64,000 nt of DNA from Halobacillus_B rhizosphaerae (GCF_046719735.1 NZ_JAUTWQ010000001.1:620001-684000), one strand, 5' to 3'. Positions 16,401 to 24,744 are shown, counted from the first letter of the stretch. Notes: generated from the letters alone by a model not told the origin. Made by a program: numbers and translations.

Positions 16401-16434
16401 AAAAACCTGTCATGTTAAAGTGACAGGTTTTTTC
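16401..16434 (+). terminator. Intrinsic terminator after ykpA
   Basis: AAAAACCTGTCA and TGACAGGTTTTT arms, then T-run. Confidence 0.88.
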
Positions 16435-16677
16435 TTTCATGTTGGTAAGGGAATTAATCGTGATCATTGGCAAGTGGGACTACAGCGCTGTGAACTAGGA
16501 TTAAAAAACGAAATTGAAACATAATGGATTGTAAATCATAAATTACCTTTTTTAGTTCCTTATTTATCTATTTTCGACTATCATTCCTAAATATAAAAAG
16601 AATATAAGGGTTGTTTATTGTAGAAATAAGTAATATCTCGTCTTAAAACCACTGATTTTAAGGGATTTTCCCTCCAC

Positions 16678-16694
16678 TGTAATGTGTATGAAAT
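16678..16694 (+). promoter_or_regulatory. Candidate WalR-type box
   Basis: TGTAAT-N5-TGAAAT differs at one position from the TGTWAH-N5-TGTWAH WalR (YycF) consensus and sits 137 bases before the LysM/3D gene. YocH-type wall proteins are WalR targets in Bacillus. One near-match is weak evidence. Confidence 0.4.
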
Positions 16695-16792
16695 CTTTAT
16701 GTTAATTTTGAAATCGAACTGTTAGCTGTTTGTTCTTAAATAATTCATAGATTCTGTTAGTCTATTAATTGTGGAGTTATCACAGGAAATTA

Positions 16793-16811
16793 ATTGTGAC
16801 GTGATCACAAT
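16793..16811. repeat. Inverted repeat in the yocH-like leader
   Basis: ATTGTGA-N5-TCACAAT, seven-base perfect arms, ends five bases before the AGGAGG of the wall gene. A degenerate copy (TGTG-N7-CACA) lies about 26 bases upstream. It could be an operator or a leader stem-loop. Confidence 0.55.
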
Positions 16812-16830
16812 CAACAGGAGGACATTATTT

Positions 16831-17655
16831 ATGAAAAAAACAGTTTTCTCTCTAGCAGCTACGGTAACGTTAACAGGCGCATTTGCATCTACTGTAAGTG
16901 CTGAAGAATATACAATTGATAAAGGCGATACACTTTGGGGCATTTCAAAAGACTATAACGTTTCTGTGGACCAGCTGAAAACATGGAACGACTTGAACTC
17001 AAATCTAATTTATCCAAATCAAAAATTAACCGTTTCTAATGAATCAAATACACCATCAACGACTAGCAACAATAATTCAACAACTTATACGGTTCAATCA
17101 GGAGATACCCTTTATGCGATCTCCCAGAAATATGGAGTATCTGTAGATCAGCTTATGGCTTGGAATAATTTATCTTCCACTATGATTTATCCTGGAGATA
17201 AATTTGCGGTGAAAGCAAGCGCAGCTAAAGCTCCTAGTACATCTACTAAATCTGCGGAGAAGAAAGCACCGAAGCAGACCAAGCAAAGTAATCAGTCCAG
17301 CAATAAAACGGCTGAAAAATCAAACACTCAAAAACAGAGCAGTAACACAGGTAATGATGTAGTGAAAGAATTTACTGCACAAGCTACAGCATATACTGCA
17401 TCATGTGCAGGCTGCAGCGGTGTAACAGCAACAGGGATTGACTTAAATGCACACCCTAATCTGAAAGTGATCGCTGTAGACCCTAATGTAATTCCTTTAG
17501 GTTCAAAAGTATACGTTGAAGGATATGGTGTAGCAATTGCTGGCGATACTGGCGGTGCGATTAATGGCAGCCGTATCGATGTGTATATGGCAGACCGTCA
17601 GGATGCTTTGGCATTTGGTCGTAAAGATGTAAAAGTTCAAGTTCTAGCTGAATAA
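16831..17655 (+). CDS. yocH: Secreted LysM/3D-domain cell-wall protein (YocH-like)
   Basis: This 274-residue protein has a signal peptide (MKKTVFSLAATVTLTGAF, likely cut after VSAE-like ASA region near residue 25). Two LysM modules follow (YTIDKGDTLWGISKDY and YTVQSGDTLYAISQKY), binding peptidoglycan. A Ser/Thr/Lys/Gln-rich linker (about 130-175) leads to a C-terminal 3D domain with FTAQATAYTASC, the AVDPNVIPLGSKVYVEG block and GDTGGAI..RIDVYM, containing the three conserved aspartates of a lytic-transglycosylase-like double-psi barrel. It resembles Bacillus YocH, a WalR-controlled wall hydrolase. ATG 16831 follows CAGGAGGA. The 3D fold is also shared with resuscitation factors. Confidence 0.9.
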   Translation: MKKTVFSLAATVTLTGAFASTVSAEEYTIDKGDTLWGISKDYNVSVDQLKTWNDLNSNLIYPNQKLTVSNESNTPSTTSNNNSTTYTVQSGDTLYAISQKYGVSVDQLMAWNNLSSTMIYPGDKFAVKASAAKAPSTSTKSAEKKAPKQTKQSNQSSNKTAEKSNTQKQSSNTGNDVVKEFTAQATAYTASCAGCSGVTATGIDLNAHPNLKVIAVDPNVIPLGSKVYVEGYGVAIAGDTGGAINGSRIDVYMADRQDALAFGRKDVKVQVLAE

Positions 17656-17714
17656 AATTTCATGGTCTAACTGAAGATCATATGTTATAAAGTAAGACAG
17701 GTTAAATTTAAAGT

Positions 17715-17762
17715 AAAACACGTGAAATCAGATGTGCAATCTTGGTTTCACGTGTTTTTTTG
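17715..17762 (+). terminator. Intrinsic terminator after the LysM/3D gene
   Basis: AAAACACGTGAAA and TTTCACGTGTTTT form a 13-bp stem, an 18-base loop and a T-run. Confidence 0.88.
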
Positions 17763-17817
17763 TCTGTAAAAATGTTCTATGCTAAGGATGAATCATAAAC
17801 TAGATTTCTGTGGTTTA

Positions 17818-17846
17818 TTGACTTTTCTATTTAAAGAGGGTATTAC
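17818..17846 (+). promoter_or_regulatory. Sigma-A promoter for the quinone reductase gene
   Basis: TTGACT (17818-17823), 17-bp spacer, TATTAC (17841-17846). Transcription would start near 17853, ahead of the CTATTAC-N5-GTAATAG repeat at 17874-17892. Confidence 0.65.
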
Positions 17847-17873
17847 TTTGCGAACCTACCTGATATTGATAAA

Positions 17874-17892
17874 CTATTACCTAGAGTAATAG
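17874..17892. repeat. Inverted repeat just before the quinone reductase ribosome site
   Basis: CTATTAC-CTAGA-GTAATAG with perfect 7-base arms lies between the promoter and GGAAGGAG; an operator downstream of the start site or a leader stem-loop is possible. Confidence 0.5.
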
Positions 17893-17909
17893 GGAAGGAG
17901 TGCTTGAAA

Positions 17910-18911
17910 ATGAAAGCAATTGTACATGAAGGAAAAGTTGGTTTAGATGGTTTAAGCATTAAGGAAATTCAAGAACCTTCATTAGATTCAAATCAAGTAA
18001 AAGTAAAAATTATTACAGCAGGCATGAACCGTAGAGATTTATCTGTGGTAACAAAACGACATGGTGCCGAAGACCCTCTCTTAGTCCCAGGTTCCGATGC
18101 AACAGGGATAGTAGAAGAAGTGGGAGAAGGTGTCACGAGATTTAAAGCTGGAGATGAGGTAGTCTTGAATCCCGGCACAGGATGGGAGACGAACAGTGAT
18201 TCTCCGCCTGAAGGGTTTGAGATTGTCGGGTTTCCGGATCAAGGTACATTTGCGGAATATATCTGTCAATCTGAAAAATATGTGGAACATAAACCTGCCC
18301 ATCTGGACTACGACCAGGCGGGCGTTCTTGGACTGGCAGGACTGACCGCGTATCGGGCGCTTTTTACGAGAGGGAAATTAACTAAGGATCAGACGGTGCT
18401 TCTTCCTGGCATTGGAAGTGGAGTTCTAACTTTCGCATTAAAATTTGCGAAAGCAAAAGGAGCCCGTGTTATCGTTACCTCTCGATCAGTGGCCAAAAAG
18501 AAAGAAGCTCTTTCGCTTGGTGCGGACCGTGCGATCGATACTCATAGTGACTGGAATGAAGAATTAGCAAATGAATCGGTGGACCTCTTGCTTGAAAGTG
18601 TAGGGGCAGCGACATTTAACCAGTCCCTTGACATCATTCGTAAAGGCGGCACGATCGTAACATTCGGTGCTACCACGGAGGATGAAGTTACGATCAATAT
18701 CCGGAAGTTTTTCTACGGCCAATACAACCTTTTAGGTTCTACCATGGGCAGTGCCGAAGAATTTAAAGAGATGATTGATTTTGTAGCCACTCACCAAATT
18801 GTTCCTCATCTAGATCGTGTGTTCTCTTATGAAGAGTACCTTGAAACATTTAAATATATTGAAGAATCCAAGAATTTTGGTAAGATCGCTATTTCTTTTT
18901 CCTCTCTATGA
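17910..18911 (+). CDS. Zinc-free MDR-family quinone oxidoreductase / alcohol-dehydrogenase-like protein
   Basis: This 333-residue medium-chain reductase has the GroES-like N-terminus MKAIVHEGKVG, the substrate-side block GMNRRDLSVV and the VPGSDATGIVEEVGEGV motif. The nucleotide-binding half includes GIGSGVLTFALKFAKAKGARVIVTSRS, a Rossmann GxGxxG variant with a basic patch favouring NADPH. No structural four-cysteine zinc loop is present and catalytic zinc ligands are missing, which fits quinone reductase/YogA-like members rather than zinc alcohol dehydrogenases. ATG 17910 follows GGAAGGAG at 9 bases; a TTG two codons earlier is possible. It is a single unit with its own promoter, an operator-like repeat and a terminator. 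Confidence 0.85.
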   Translation: MKAIVHEGKVGLDGLSIKEIQEPSLDSNQVKVKIITAGMNRRDLSVVTKRHGAEDPLLVPGSDATGIVEEVGEGVTRFKAGDEVVLNPGTGWETNSDSPPEGFEIVGFPDQGTFAEYICQSEKYVEHKPAHLDYDQAGVLGLAGLTAYRALFTRGKLTKDQTVLLPGIGSGVLTFALKFAKAKGARVIVTSRSVAKKKEALSLGADRAIDTHSDWNEELANESVDLLLESVGAATFNQSLDIIRKGGTIVTFGATTEDEVTINIRKFFYGQYNLLGSTMGSAEEFKEMIDFVATHQIVPHLDRVFSYEEYLETFKYIEESKNFGKIAISFSSL

Positions 18912-18956
18912 ACTAGAAGGGAAAAGGCTGCTTGCTTCCATCTTTTATTAAGTTAA

Positions 18957-18995
18957 AAAATTCCGCAGTGGTTATCTGTCTTCTGCGGAATTTTT
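18957..18995 (+). terminator. Intrinsic terminator after the quinone reductase gene
   Basis: AAAATTCCGCAG and CTGCGGAATTTT arms followed by T residues. Confidence 0.88.
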
Positions 18996-19010
18996 CTATG
19001 GAGGGATACA

Positions 19011-19526
19011 ATGAAACGAATTGCAATTCTAGGTTCAGCTGGTTCTGGAAAATCCACGTTAGCTAGACAACTTGCTGAGATATTAAGAATAGAAGCTATT
19101 CACATTGATCGGTTGTTTTGGAAGCCTGGATGGGTTCCTTCCGATCAAGATGAACTTCATGCCAAGCAGGCTCCCTATTTAAAGCAAGAGAGCTGGATCA
19201 TCGATGGAAATTACAGTAAAGTGTGGGCGGAGCGTCTTGAGCTTGCTGATACAATTATCTTTCTAAATCTGTCCAGAAGTATTTGTTTATTAAGTATAAT
19301 CAAACGCTGGTGGTTCCATCGGGGCAGAGTAAGAGAGGATTTAGGCGAAGGATGTCCAGACAAGATCGATTGGGAATTTATAAAATATGTATGGGATTTT
19401 CCTAAAGCGAGAGCTAAAAAAACGATGAAAGCAGTGGAAAATCAGTCCCAAAGTTCTCAAATCATCATTTTCACCAACAGAAAACAGGTGAAGCACTTTT
19501 TAAATCAACTAAATACTTCCACTTAA
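19011..19526 (+). CDS. P-loop kinase-like protein of the FlaR/topology-modulation group
   Basis: This 171-residue protein begins with a Walker A of adenylate-kinase style, GSAGSGKST at residues 8-16. Conserved blocks follow: HIDRLFWKPGWVP, WIIDGNYSKVW and RSICLLSIIKRWW, where the Arg-rich WHRGRVREDLGEGCPDKID region resembles a LID. These are typical of proteins annotated DNA topology modulation protein FlaR. The family is really a small nucleotide-kinase-like group and the topology name is historical, so function is open. GGAGGGA lies before the ATG. It sits only 15 bases downstream of the terminator of the previous gene. Confidence 0.8.
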   Translation: MKRIAILGSAGSGKSTLARQLAEILRIEAIHIDRLFWKPGWVPSDQDELHAKQAPYLKQESWIIDGNYSKVWAERLELADTIIFLNLSRSICLLSIIKRWWFHRGRVREDLGEGCPDKIDWEFIKYVWDFPKARAKKTMKAVENQSQSSQIIIFTNRKQVKHFLNQLNTST

Positions 19527-19656
19527 TACTTAGTAGCAACTCCGAATCCTATAAAATAAAACAAATCAATAACCGAACAAGCGTGCGTTTAATTGGACAA
19601 TGAAGCCCTTCTTTATAGTAAAATAGAGACAATCATTAGTTTAGGAGGGGATCCGC

Positions 19657-20037
19657 TTGTCACATAAAAACAATCCGAAGAAATTTGCTCTAAATATGAG
19701 TGCTGCACAGTTCACCAAATTTTATATTATGCATTTACTTCAAGTGAGTCAACCAATGATTAGTGAACATTTCAAAGATGAATTTCGGAAACTGACAAAA
19801 AATTGGATTCCAGCTCCGTCAACCTTGCTGGATACACTCCATGAGATGACCGAAGAAGGACTGCTGGAGAGAAGAGAAGATTTTAAATCTCACTCTCGGA
19901 AAAGACAAAAAGTCTATTGGTATTATTTAACCAACCAGGGAAAAGAAGAATTTGATGTTCTTAAAAAAAGGTACAAAATCTTATTTGAAGAACAGCTTCA
20001 AATCCTCCATCAAATAATGAAGGATGTTTATCAATAA
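19657..20037 (+). CDS. PadR-like winged-helix transcriptional regulator
   Basis: This 126-residue protein starts with TTG 19657 after TAGGAGGGG. It has a winged-helix layout: an N-terminal helix (SAAQFTKFYIMHLL), a segment SEHFKDEF, PAPSTLLDTLHEMTEEGLLERRED as recognition helix and wing start, then RKVYWYYLTNQGKEEFDVL, the typical PadR wing, and a C-terminal dimerisation helix. It precedes an LLM monooxygenase by 49 bases on the same strand and probably regulates it. PadR proteins respond to small phenolics or drugs, but no ligand is inferable. The N-terminus is less conserved than in classical PadR, so the family call is moderate. Confidence 0.75.
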   Translation: MSHKNNPKKFALNMSAAQFTKFYIMHLLQVSQPMISEHFKDEFRKLTKNWIPAPSTLLDTLHEMTEEGLLERREDFKSHSRKRQKVYWYYLTNQGKEEFDVLKKRYKILFEEQLQILHQIMKDVYQ

Positions 20038-20086
20038 TTTAAATACGCCGTTTTGAGCACAAGAGAGAGGAGGATGGCAAGACGAT

Positions 20087-21088
20087 ATGAGAATAAGCGT
20101 TCTGGATCAAAGCCCTATTTCCAAAGGTCAAACAGCAGAAGATGCGCTGAGCCAAACTCTTGAATTGGCACAGTGGGCAGAAGAACTGGGATATTATCGT
20201 TATTGGGTGGCAGAGCATCATAATACGAATGGACTGGCGAGTACCTCTCCAGAAGTATTAATCAGCCGGATCGCATCACTCACCCAATCGATACGTGTCG
20301 GCTCCGGCGGCGTTCTTCTTCCCCAGTATAGTCCACTCAAAGTCGCTGAAAACTTTAAAATGTTAGAAGCTCTATTCCCAGACAGAATAGACCTGGGACT
20401 AGGACGTTCGCCAGGAGGTGGAAGAAAGACGAGGCTTGCTTTAACGGATGGAATCGAAAAATCTTTAAGCTCTTTTTCCAGGCAAGTAAGAGAGCTTCAC
20501 CAATTTCTATATCATTCTTTTGAAAAAGGGGATAAGTACTTTGGCGTTTCTGCTAAACCTGATACAAGTCACCAGCCGGAAACGTGGATACTCGGTTTAT
20601 CTTCACGCGGGGCCAAACATGCAGCACTGAACGGGACAGGATTTACTTTTGGACATTTTATCAGCCCGGACCAAGGGGAAGAAGCTATTCAGACCTATAA
20701 AGAAAGATTTCAGCCATCGTTTGCTCTTCAGGCTCCAAAAATTAATGCGTGTGTGTTTGTAATATGTGCAGAAACACAGGAAGAAGCGGAAGAACTGGCC
20801 ATAAGTCAAGATATGTGGCTGCTGCAAGTAGAGAAGGGATTAGACACCCGTGTGTATTCGAGTGAAGAGCTGAAAAAATGGAGTCTTCTGCCGGAAGAAC
20901 TTGAGAAAATAAAGAAAAATAGACAGAGAGCAATAATTGGTGATCCAGAAACCGTGATAAGAGAACTTCAAGAATTAGAGGGAAAGTATGGCACGGATGA
21001 ATTCCTGATTATATCGAATATATTTGACTTTGAGGCACGAAAGAAATCGTACCGTTTAGTAGCAGAACAATTAGGATTAACAAAATGA
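20087..21088 (+). CDS. LLM class flavin-dependent oxidoreductase (YceB/MsnO8-like)
   Basis: This 333-residue protein is a luciferase-like monooxygenase (bacterial luciferase superfamily). It begins MRISVLDQSPISKGQTAE and has the flavin-binding landmarks YWVAEHHNTNGLASTSPEVLI (written in part), RVGSGGVLLPQYSPLK and LGLGRSPGG, then the later block GTGFTFGHFIS. These blocks match the LLM family oxidoreductase group of Bacillus YceB. Such enzymes use FMNH2 and oxygen, with unknown substrates. AGGAGG lies 13 bases before the ATG, a somewhat long spacing, and no other in-frame start fits better. Located behind the PadR-like gene and followed by a small YjcZ gene. Confidence 0.88.
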   Translation: MRISVLDQSPISKGQTAEDALSQTLELAQWAEELGYYRYWVAEHHNTNGLASTSPEVLISRIASLTQSIRVGSGGVLLPQYSPLKVAENFKMLEALFPDRIDLGLGRSPGGGRKTRLALTDGIEKSLSSFSRQVRELHQFLYHSFEKGDKYFGVSAKPDTSHQPETWILGLSSRGAKHAALNGTGFTFGHFISPDQGEEAIQTYKERFQPSFALQAPKINACVFVICAETQEEAEELAISQDMWLLQVEKGLDTRVYSSEELKKWSLLPEELEKIKKNRQRAIIGDPETVIRELQELEGKYGTDEFLIISNIFDFEARKKSYRLVAEQLGLTK

Positions 21089-21159
21089 TTCCCATATGAG
21101 AAATTCACCCATACGGATTGCCCTTTCTCTTCATATATATTATTAAAGGGGGGAGAGCT

Positions 21160-21243
21160 ATGGGTTACGGTTATGGTGGAGGATTTGCATTAATTGTTGT
21201 TTTGTTTATTCTCCTTATTATTGTAGGAGCTGCCTGGCTATAG
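21160..21243 (+). CDS. yjcZ: Tiny YjcZ-family sporulation peptide (27 aa)
   Basis: This 27-residue peptide, MGYGYGGGFALIVVLFILLI followed by IVGAAWL, has a Gly/Tyr start and one transmembrane helix. It matches the YjcZ family of tiny sporulation-associated proteins and is closely similar to the tail of the larger gene at 59174-59395. A clear AAAGGGGGG site stands 6-8 bases upstream of ATG 21160, and a terminator-like hairpin follows. It is short enough to be missed by automatic gene calling. Function is unknown; sporulation is inferred from the family. Confidence 0.8.
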   Translation: MGYGYGGGFALIVVLFILLIIVGAAWL

Positions 21244-21251
21244 GATAAGGA

Positions 21252-21281
21252 TTAAAAAGCGTGGCCTAGGCTGCGCTTTTT
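21252..21281 (+). terminator. Intrinsic terminator after the YjcZ-type peptide
   Basis: AAAAAGCG...CGCTTTTTT arms with an inner GGCC/GGCT pairing, followed by T-run. Confidence 0.7.
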
Positions 21282-21375
21282 TACATAAGAGCGAATATTT
21301 AATTATTTTATGTGCAGGATGCAGTGCGGTATAATGGTTTCACTAGTAGTTCTACGAGTAAAGGAAGGCGAATTA

Positions 21376-22227
21376 ATGACATTATCTATCGGAAACGTCC
21401 ACAAGCTTCATGTACTAAAAAAAATAACAGAAGGTTTTATTTTAACAGCTCACAACGAGGAAGTGCGGCTTCCTGATGAAGAGGTTAGCGGGGAGATCGA
21501 ATTAGGTGAAGAGATTTCCGTCTTTATTTATCCCGACAAACAAGGCAAACTATTAGCAACGATGGAGCTTCCGGAAGTGCGGATCGACAGTTACGGCTGG
21601 GCAGAAGTGGCAGAAGTTCTTCCTCATCTGGGAGTATTCGTAAACATTGGAATCCAAAAAGAAATTCTAGTATCAAAGGACGAGCTTCCCTTATTAAAGT
21701 CCGTTTGGCCCAAAACCGGCGATTTTTTGTTTGTTAGTCTAGAAACAGACAAAAAAGGCAGATTATTGGCAGAGCCCATTTCTGAGAATGAAGTGACGGA
21801 TGATCTTACTCCTGCTCCTGCTTCTATTCTGAATAATGAAATTGTTGGAAGGGTTTATCGCTCTACAAAGGCAGGGTCATTTATTTTAAGTGAAGAAGGG
21901 TACCGGGGATTTATCCATCCTTATGAGAGGAAAATCGAGCCTCGTCTGGGTGAAACTATCCAGGGCCGTGTAATTGATGTAAAAGAGGATGGTACCATTA
22001 ATGTATCTCTTCTGCCGTTAAAACAAGATATGATGAAAGATGATGCAGAAGTCATTCTTGATTATTTAGAAGAGACGGGCGGTGCGATGTTCCTTCATGA
22101 TAAAAGCGATCCTGAGGATATCCGGCATACGCTGAATATGAGCAAAGCTGCATTCAAACGAGCAATTGGAAAGCTTTTGAAAGAAGATAAAATTGAGAAG
22201 AATATGGAGAAAACCACCCTCAAATAA
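21376..22227 (+). CDS. cvfB: S1-like RNA-binding protein CvfB (YitL)
   Basis: This 283-residue protein has the CvfB layout: three S1-like domains and a winged-helix tail. The first S1-like domain runs from the start to about 60; the second is GVFVNIGIQKEILVSKDELP with KTGDFLFVSLETDKKGRL; the third is IVGRVYRSTKAGSFILSEE with GRVIDVKEDGTINVSL. The tail GGAMFLHDKSDPEDIRHTLNM with SKAAFKRAIGKLLKE is the winged helix. CvfB controls virulence and RNA turnover in staphylococci; in Bacillus the role is undefined. ATG 21376 is chosen because AAAGGAAGG stands before it and an earlier start at 21310 has no site. Confidence 0.9.
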   Translation: MTLSIGNVHKLHVLKKITEGFILTAHNEEVRLPDEEVSGEIELGEEISVFIYPDKQGKLLATMELPEVRIDSYGWAEVAEVLPHLGVFVNIGIQKEILVSKDELPLLKSVWPKTGDFLFVSLETDKKGRLLAEPISENEVTDDLTPAPASILNNEIVGRVYRSTKAGSFILSEEGYRGFIHPYERKIEPRLGETIQGRVIDVKEDGTINVSLLPLKQDMMKDDAEVILDYLEETGGAMFLHDKSDPEDIRHTLNMSKAAFKRAIGKLLKEDKIEKNMEKTTLK

Positions 22228-22349
22228 AAACGTACAGAAGGATCATCCGCGGTAAAGAGTTTAGCTGTAACTTGTAAGCTGAAGAGAGAGCAAGGAGAGT
22301 GATTAATTAATATACTCTCCCATTGAACCTATCACTAACATGTTTTTGA

Positions 22350-22378
22350 GAGTCTAGAGAAGTCTAGGCTCTTTTTTT
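22350..22378 (+). terminator. Intrinsic terminator after cvfB
   Basis: GAGTCTAG and CTAGGCTC arms (one wobble), a 6-base loop and seven T. It overlaps the end of the convergent lipoprotein gene. A second hairpin without T-run (GGAGAGT...) lies near 22294-22321. Confidence 0.7.
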
Positions 22379-22822
22379 ATAAATTTTTTCATAACCATTG
22401 TTATACATGACTTTTAATTGAAAAGTGCGGAACTGATCGGGCACTCCTAAAGATCTTGTTACCTCCTCAACTACATCGTCTTCTTTCGTATCTTCATCAA
22501 ACGAGAATTTGTGAAAATTAGTGATCAGCTGATTAAAGGCTTTAGTACCTGTTACTTGCTGACCATCTAAATCTTGCAGAAAAGCTTTCTTATAGGAAGC
22601 AGTATCCGAAAAATTGATTTGATATGTTCTATTTGTTCCGTAATCAATAGTTAGATCAAAGCCAGAAAAGTTAAGGTTATCGCTAGTGGAATCCTTTTGA
22701 TCCTGATAACTAACTTTAGCAGGATCAAGATTGTTAGAAGGCTGTACATTGTTTTGTCCGTTGCAGCCCGCGTTTGCTATGAGGAATAATCCACTAATTA
22801 GAATGGTCACGGTGATTTTCAT
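22364..22822 (-). CDS. YusW-like putative lipoprotein
   Basis: This 152-residue protein begins MKITVTILISGLFLIANAGC. It has a positive charge, a hydrophobic core and Cys20, although the lipobox N-A-G-C is atypical at position -3. The mature part contains FSGFDLTIDYGTNRTYQINF and later FKLKVMYNNGYEKIYKK, a beta-rich pattern I associate with YusW-like proteins. The start at 22822 follows GGAGGG; a longer in-frame start at 22864 has no site. No function is known for this family. It is convergent with cvfB and divergent from nothing nearby; asnB lies just downstream on the same strand. Confidence 0.65.
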   Translation of the reverse strand: MKITVTILISGLFLIANAGCNGQNNVQPSNNLDPAKVSYQDQKDSTSDNLNFSGFDLTIDYGTNRTYQINFSDTASYKKAFLQDLDGQQVTGTKAFNQLITNFHKFSFDEDTKEDDVVEEVTRSLGVPDQFRTFQLKVMYNNGYEKIYKKRA

Positions 22823-22917
22823 AAGGAACCCTCCAAATTGTAAGATAAGGTTAGGTTCTCCCAAATTTAAAGATGGATACTATGAAGGCCACTGGATATC
22901 CAGTGGCCATGTTTCTT

Positions 22918-24744
22918 TTATAATTGTAGTTCTATGTTATATTCATCTAGCCAGGCATTGATTTGAAGCAAATAATCGAGCAGACCCCTGGCTTTGGATC
23001 CGTTAATAACGGGGTGCTCGCCATTAGCAATTTCTCGGAGCACATCTTCATTAGCAATTGATAGTATAGGCGACTGAGGGTTATCCAATACCTCCAGCAT
23101 CCATTTATTAAGACCTGCTAAATAAGCATCGTCCTTTGTACTTGGATAGGCACTTTTCCTTCGATTACGTACATCATCCGGCAGGTAGCCTTCAAAGGCA
23201 CGGCGAAGTATACCTTTTTCAATGTCATCGATATTCTTCATTTCAAATGGGATATTCCATAAATATTCGACAAGCCGATAATCACAGAAAGGTACACGTA
23301 CCTCGAAGCCAGTCATCATACTTGCCCGGTCTTTACGATCTAACATAAATGGAAGGAAACGGGTGATAAACATATAGGACATCTGGCGCTGTTTCGCTTC
23401 CCGCTCACTTTCTCCTTCGAGCACGGGCAGTTCTTCGAGTGCCTCCTCAAACCGTTGATGCTGATAAGCTTTTAAATCCAGTTTTTCTTGAATATCGTCT
23501 TTTAAAATGCGGGACATGTTCCCAATGTTAATTAACCATGGGAAGATATCAGCATTTAAAAATTCCTCCTGGTGGAACCAAGGATAACCAGAGAACACTT
23601 CATCGGCAGATTCCCCAGAAAGAGCGACGGTCGCATCCTGTTTCATTTCTTTAAATAAGAGATAAAGAGAGGTTTCGATTTCTCCAACACCTGGCAAATC
23701 GCGTGCTCTCATAGGGACTAATAAATTTTCTACGAGTTTGTCTGCTGGAAAGACTACTGATTTGTGATCTGTCCCCACATGTTCGGAAACCCGTTTAACC
23801 CAAGGTTCATCTAAATCTCTGCGAAGAAAATCGGTTTCAAAGTCCTCTTCACTGTTAACGAAGTCAATCGAATAAGTAGGTAATGTTTTACCTTCTTCTT
23901 TAAATTCTTTGCCTGCAATTGCGGTGAGTCCACTGGAATCAAGACCGCCTGATAACATAGAGACGAGTGGTTTATCGGCGATCAGCTGTCGGTTTACGGT
24001 ATCTTCCAGCAGTTCCCGAATGGTTTGGACGGTCGTTTCTACATCATCTGTATGTTCCTTGCTTTCCAATTCCCAATACTGGTTATGGTTCATTCCTTGT
24101 TTGGAAAAGGTAACATAATGACCTGCGCGGACTTCTTGAATGTCTTTAAATATGGCATTTCCTGGGGTTCTCATTGGACCGAGACCAAATACTTCTGATA
24201 ATCCTTCTTTGTCCAGTTTTGCTTCTACTTCCGGATGAGCAAGCAGAGATTTGATTTCAGAGCCGAATATTAATTTGTCTCCTCGTTTAGCAAAAAATAG
24301 TGGTTTAACACCTAGATGGTCGCGTCCAAGCATTAATCGTTCTGATCGTTCATCCCAGATGCCAAATGCATAAATGCCGTTTAGATGCTTTACGAAGTCT
24401 TCATTCCATTCAAGATAGGCATGGAGCATGACTTCCGTATCTGAATTTGTTTTAAATTGGTGCCCTTTTTCGATTAATTCATTACGAAGCTCTAAATAAT
24501 TATAAAGTTCTCCGTTGTAAGCAAGAGCGATGTAATCATCTCCTTGCTTGTAAAGCATAGGCTGTGCCCCGCCTTCAGGATCAATTACGATTAAGCGGCG
24601 ATGACCAAGAGCTGCATGATCACTTAGCCAGAAACCTTCTGCGTCTGGTCCTCTAAGCGCAATCCTATCTGTCATTTCTTTTAAAATCCCTTTTTCATTG
24701 GAGAGATTGTTTGATAGATCAATCCATCCTGCAATTCCACACAT
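22918..24744 (-). CDS. asnB: Glutamine-hydrolysing asparagine synthetase
   Basis: This 608-residue enzyme makes asparagine from aspartate, glutamine and ATP. The N-terminal class II glutaminase starts with Cys after Met (MCGIAGW), and ALRGPDAEGFW, GHRRLIVIDP and YNGELYN line its site. The C-terminal synthetase domain has the ATP pyrophosphatase loop SMLSGGLDSSGLTAI and SGESADEVFSGYPWF. Its order and blocks fit Bacillus AsnB better than AsnH or AsnO. The start is MCG at 24744, the only possible one because Cys2 is the nucleophile. It is monocistronic, with an operator-like TGACCAA/TTGGTCA repeat about 70 bases upstream. Confidence 0.93.
   Translation of the reverse strand: MCGIAGWIDLSNNLSNEKGILKEMTDRIALRGPDAEGFWLSDHAALGHRRLIVIDPEGGAQPMLYKQGDDYIALAYNGELYNYLELRNELIEKGHQFKTNSDTEVMLHAYLEWNEDFVKHLNGIYAFGIWDERSERLMLGRDHLGVKPLFFAKRGDKLIFGSEIKSLLAHPEVEAKLDKEGLSEVFGLGPMRTPGNAIFKDIQEVRAGHYVTFSKQGMNHNQYWELESKEHTDDVETTVQTIRELLEDTVNRQLIADKPLVSMLSGGLDSSGLTAIAGKEFKEEGKTLPTYSIDFVNSEEDFETDFLRRDLDEPWVKRVSEHVGTDHKSVVFPADKLVENLLVPMRARDLPGVGEIETSLYLLFKEMKQDATVALSGESADEVFSGYPWFHQEEFLNADIFPWLINIGNMSRILKDDIQEKLDLKAYQHQRFEEALEELPVLEGESEREAKQRQMSYMFITRFLPFMLDRKDRASMMTGFEVRVPFCDYRLVEYLWNIPFEMKNIDDIEKGILRRAFEGYLPDDVRNRRKSAYPSTKDDAYLAGLNKWMLEVLDNPQSPILSIANEDVLREIANGEHPVINGSKARGLLDYLLQINAWLDEYNIELQL

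Larger units (their letters stand above)
16393..16830 (+). other. 438-base intergenic region upstream of the LysM/3D wall gene
   Basis: It holds the ykpA terminator at its start, an AT-rich middle, a WalR-like candidate box at 16678-16694, and two TTAATTGTG-type inverted repeats between about 16765 and 16811 just before the ribosome site. No other reading frame looks real. Confidence 0.6.

Noticed and set aside
16500..16830. c-di-AMP (ydaO) riboswitch before the LysM/3D wall gene
   Set aside because: Wall hydrolase genes often carry it, but the conserved core is not visible in this AT-rich region.
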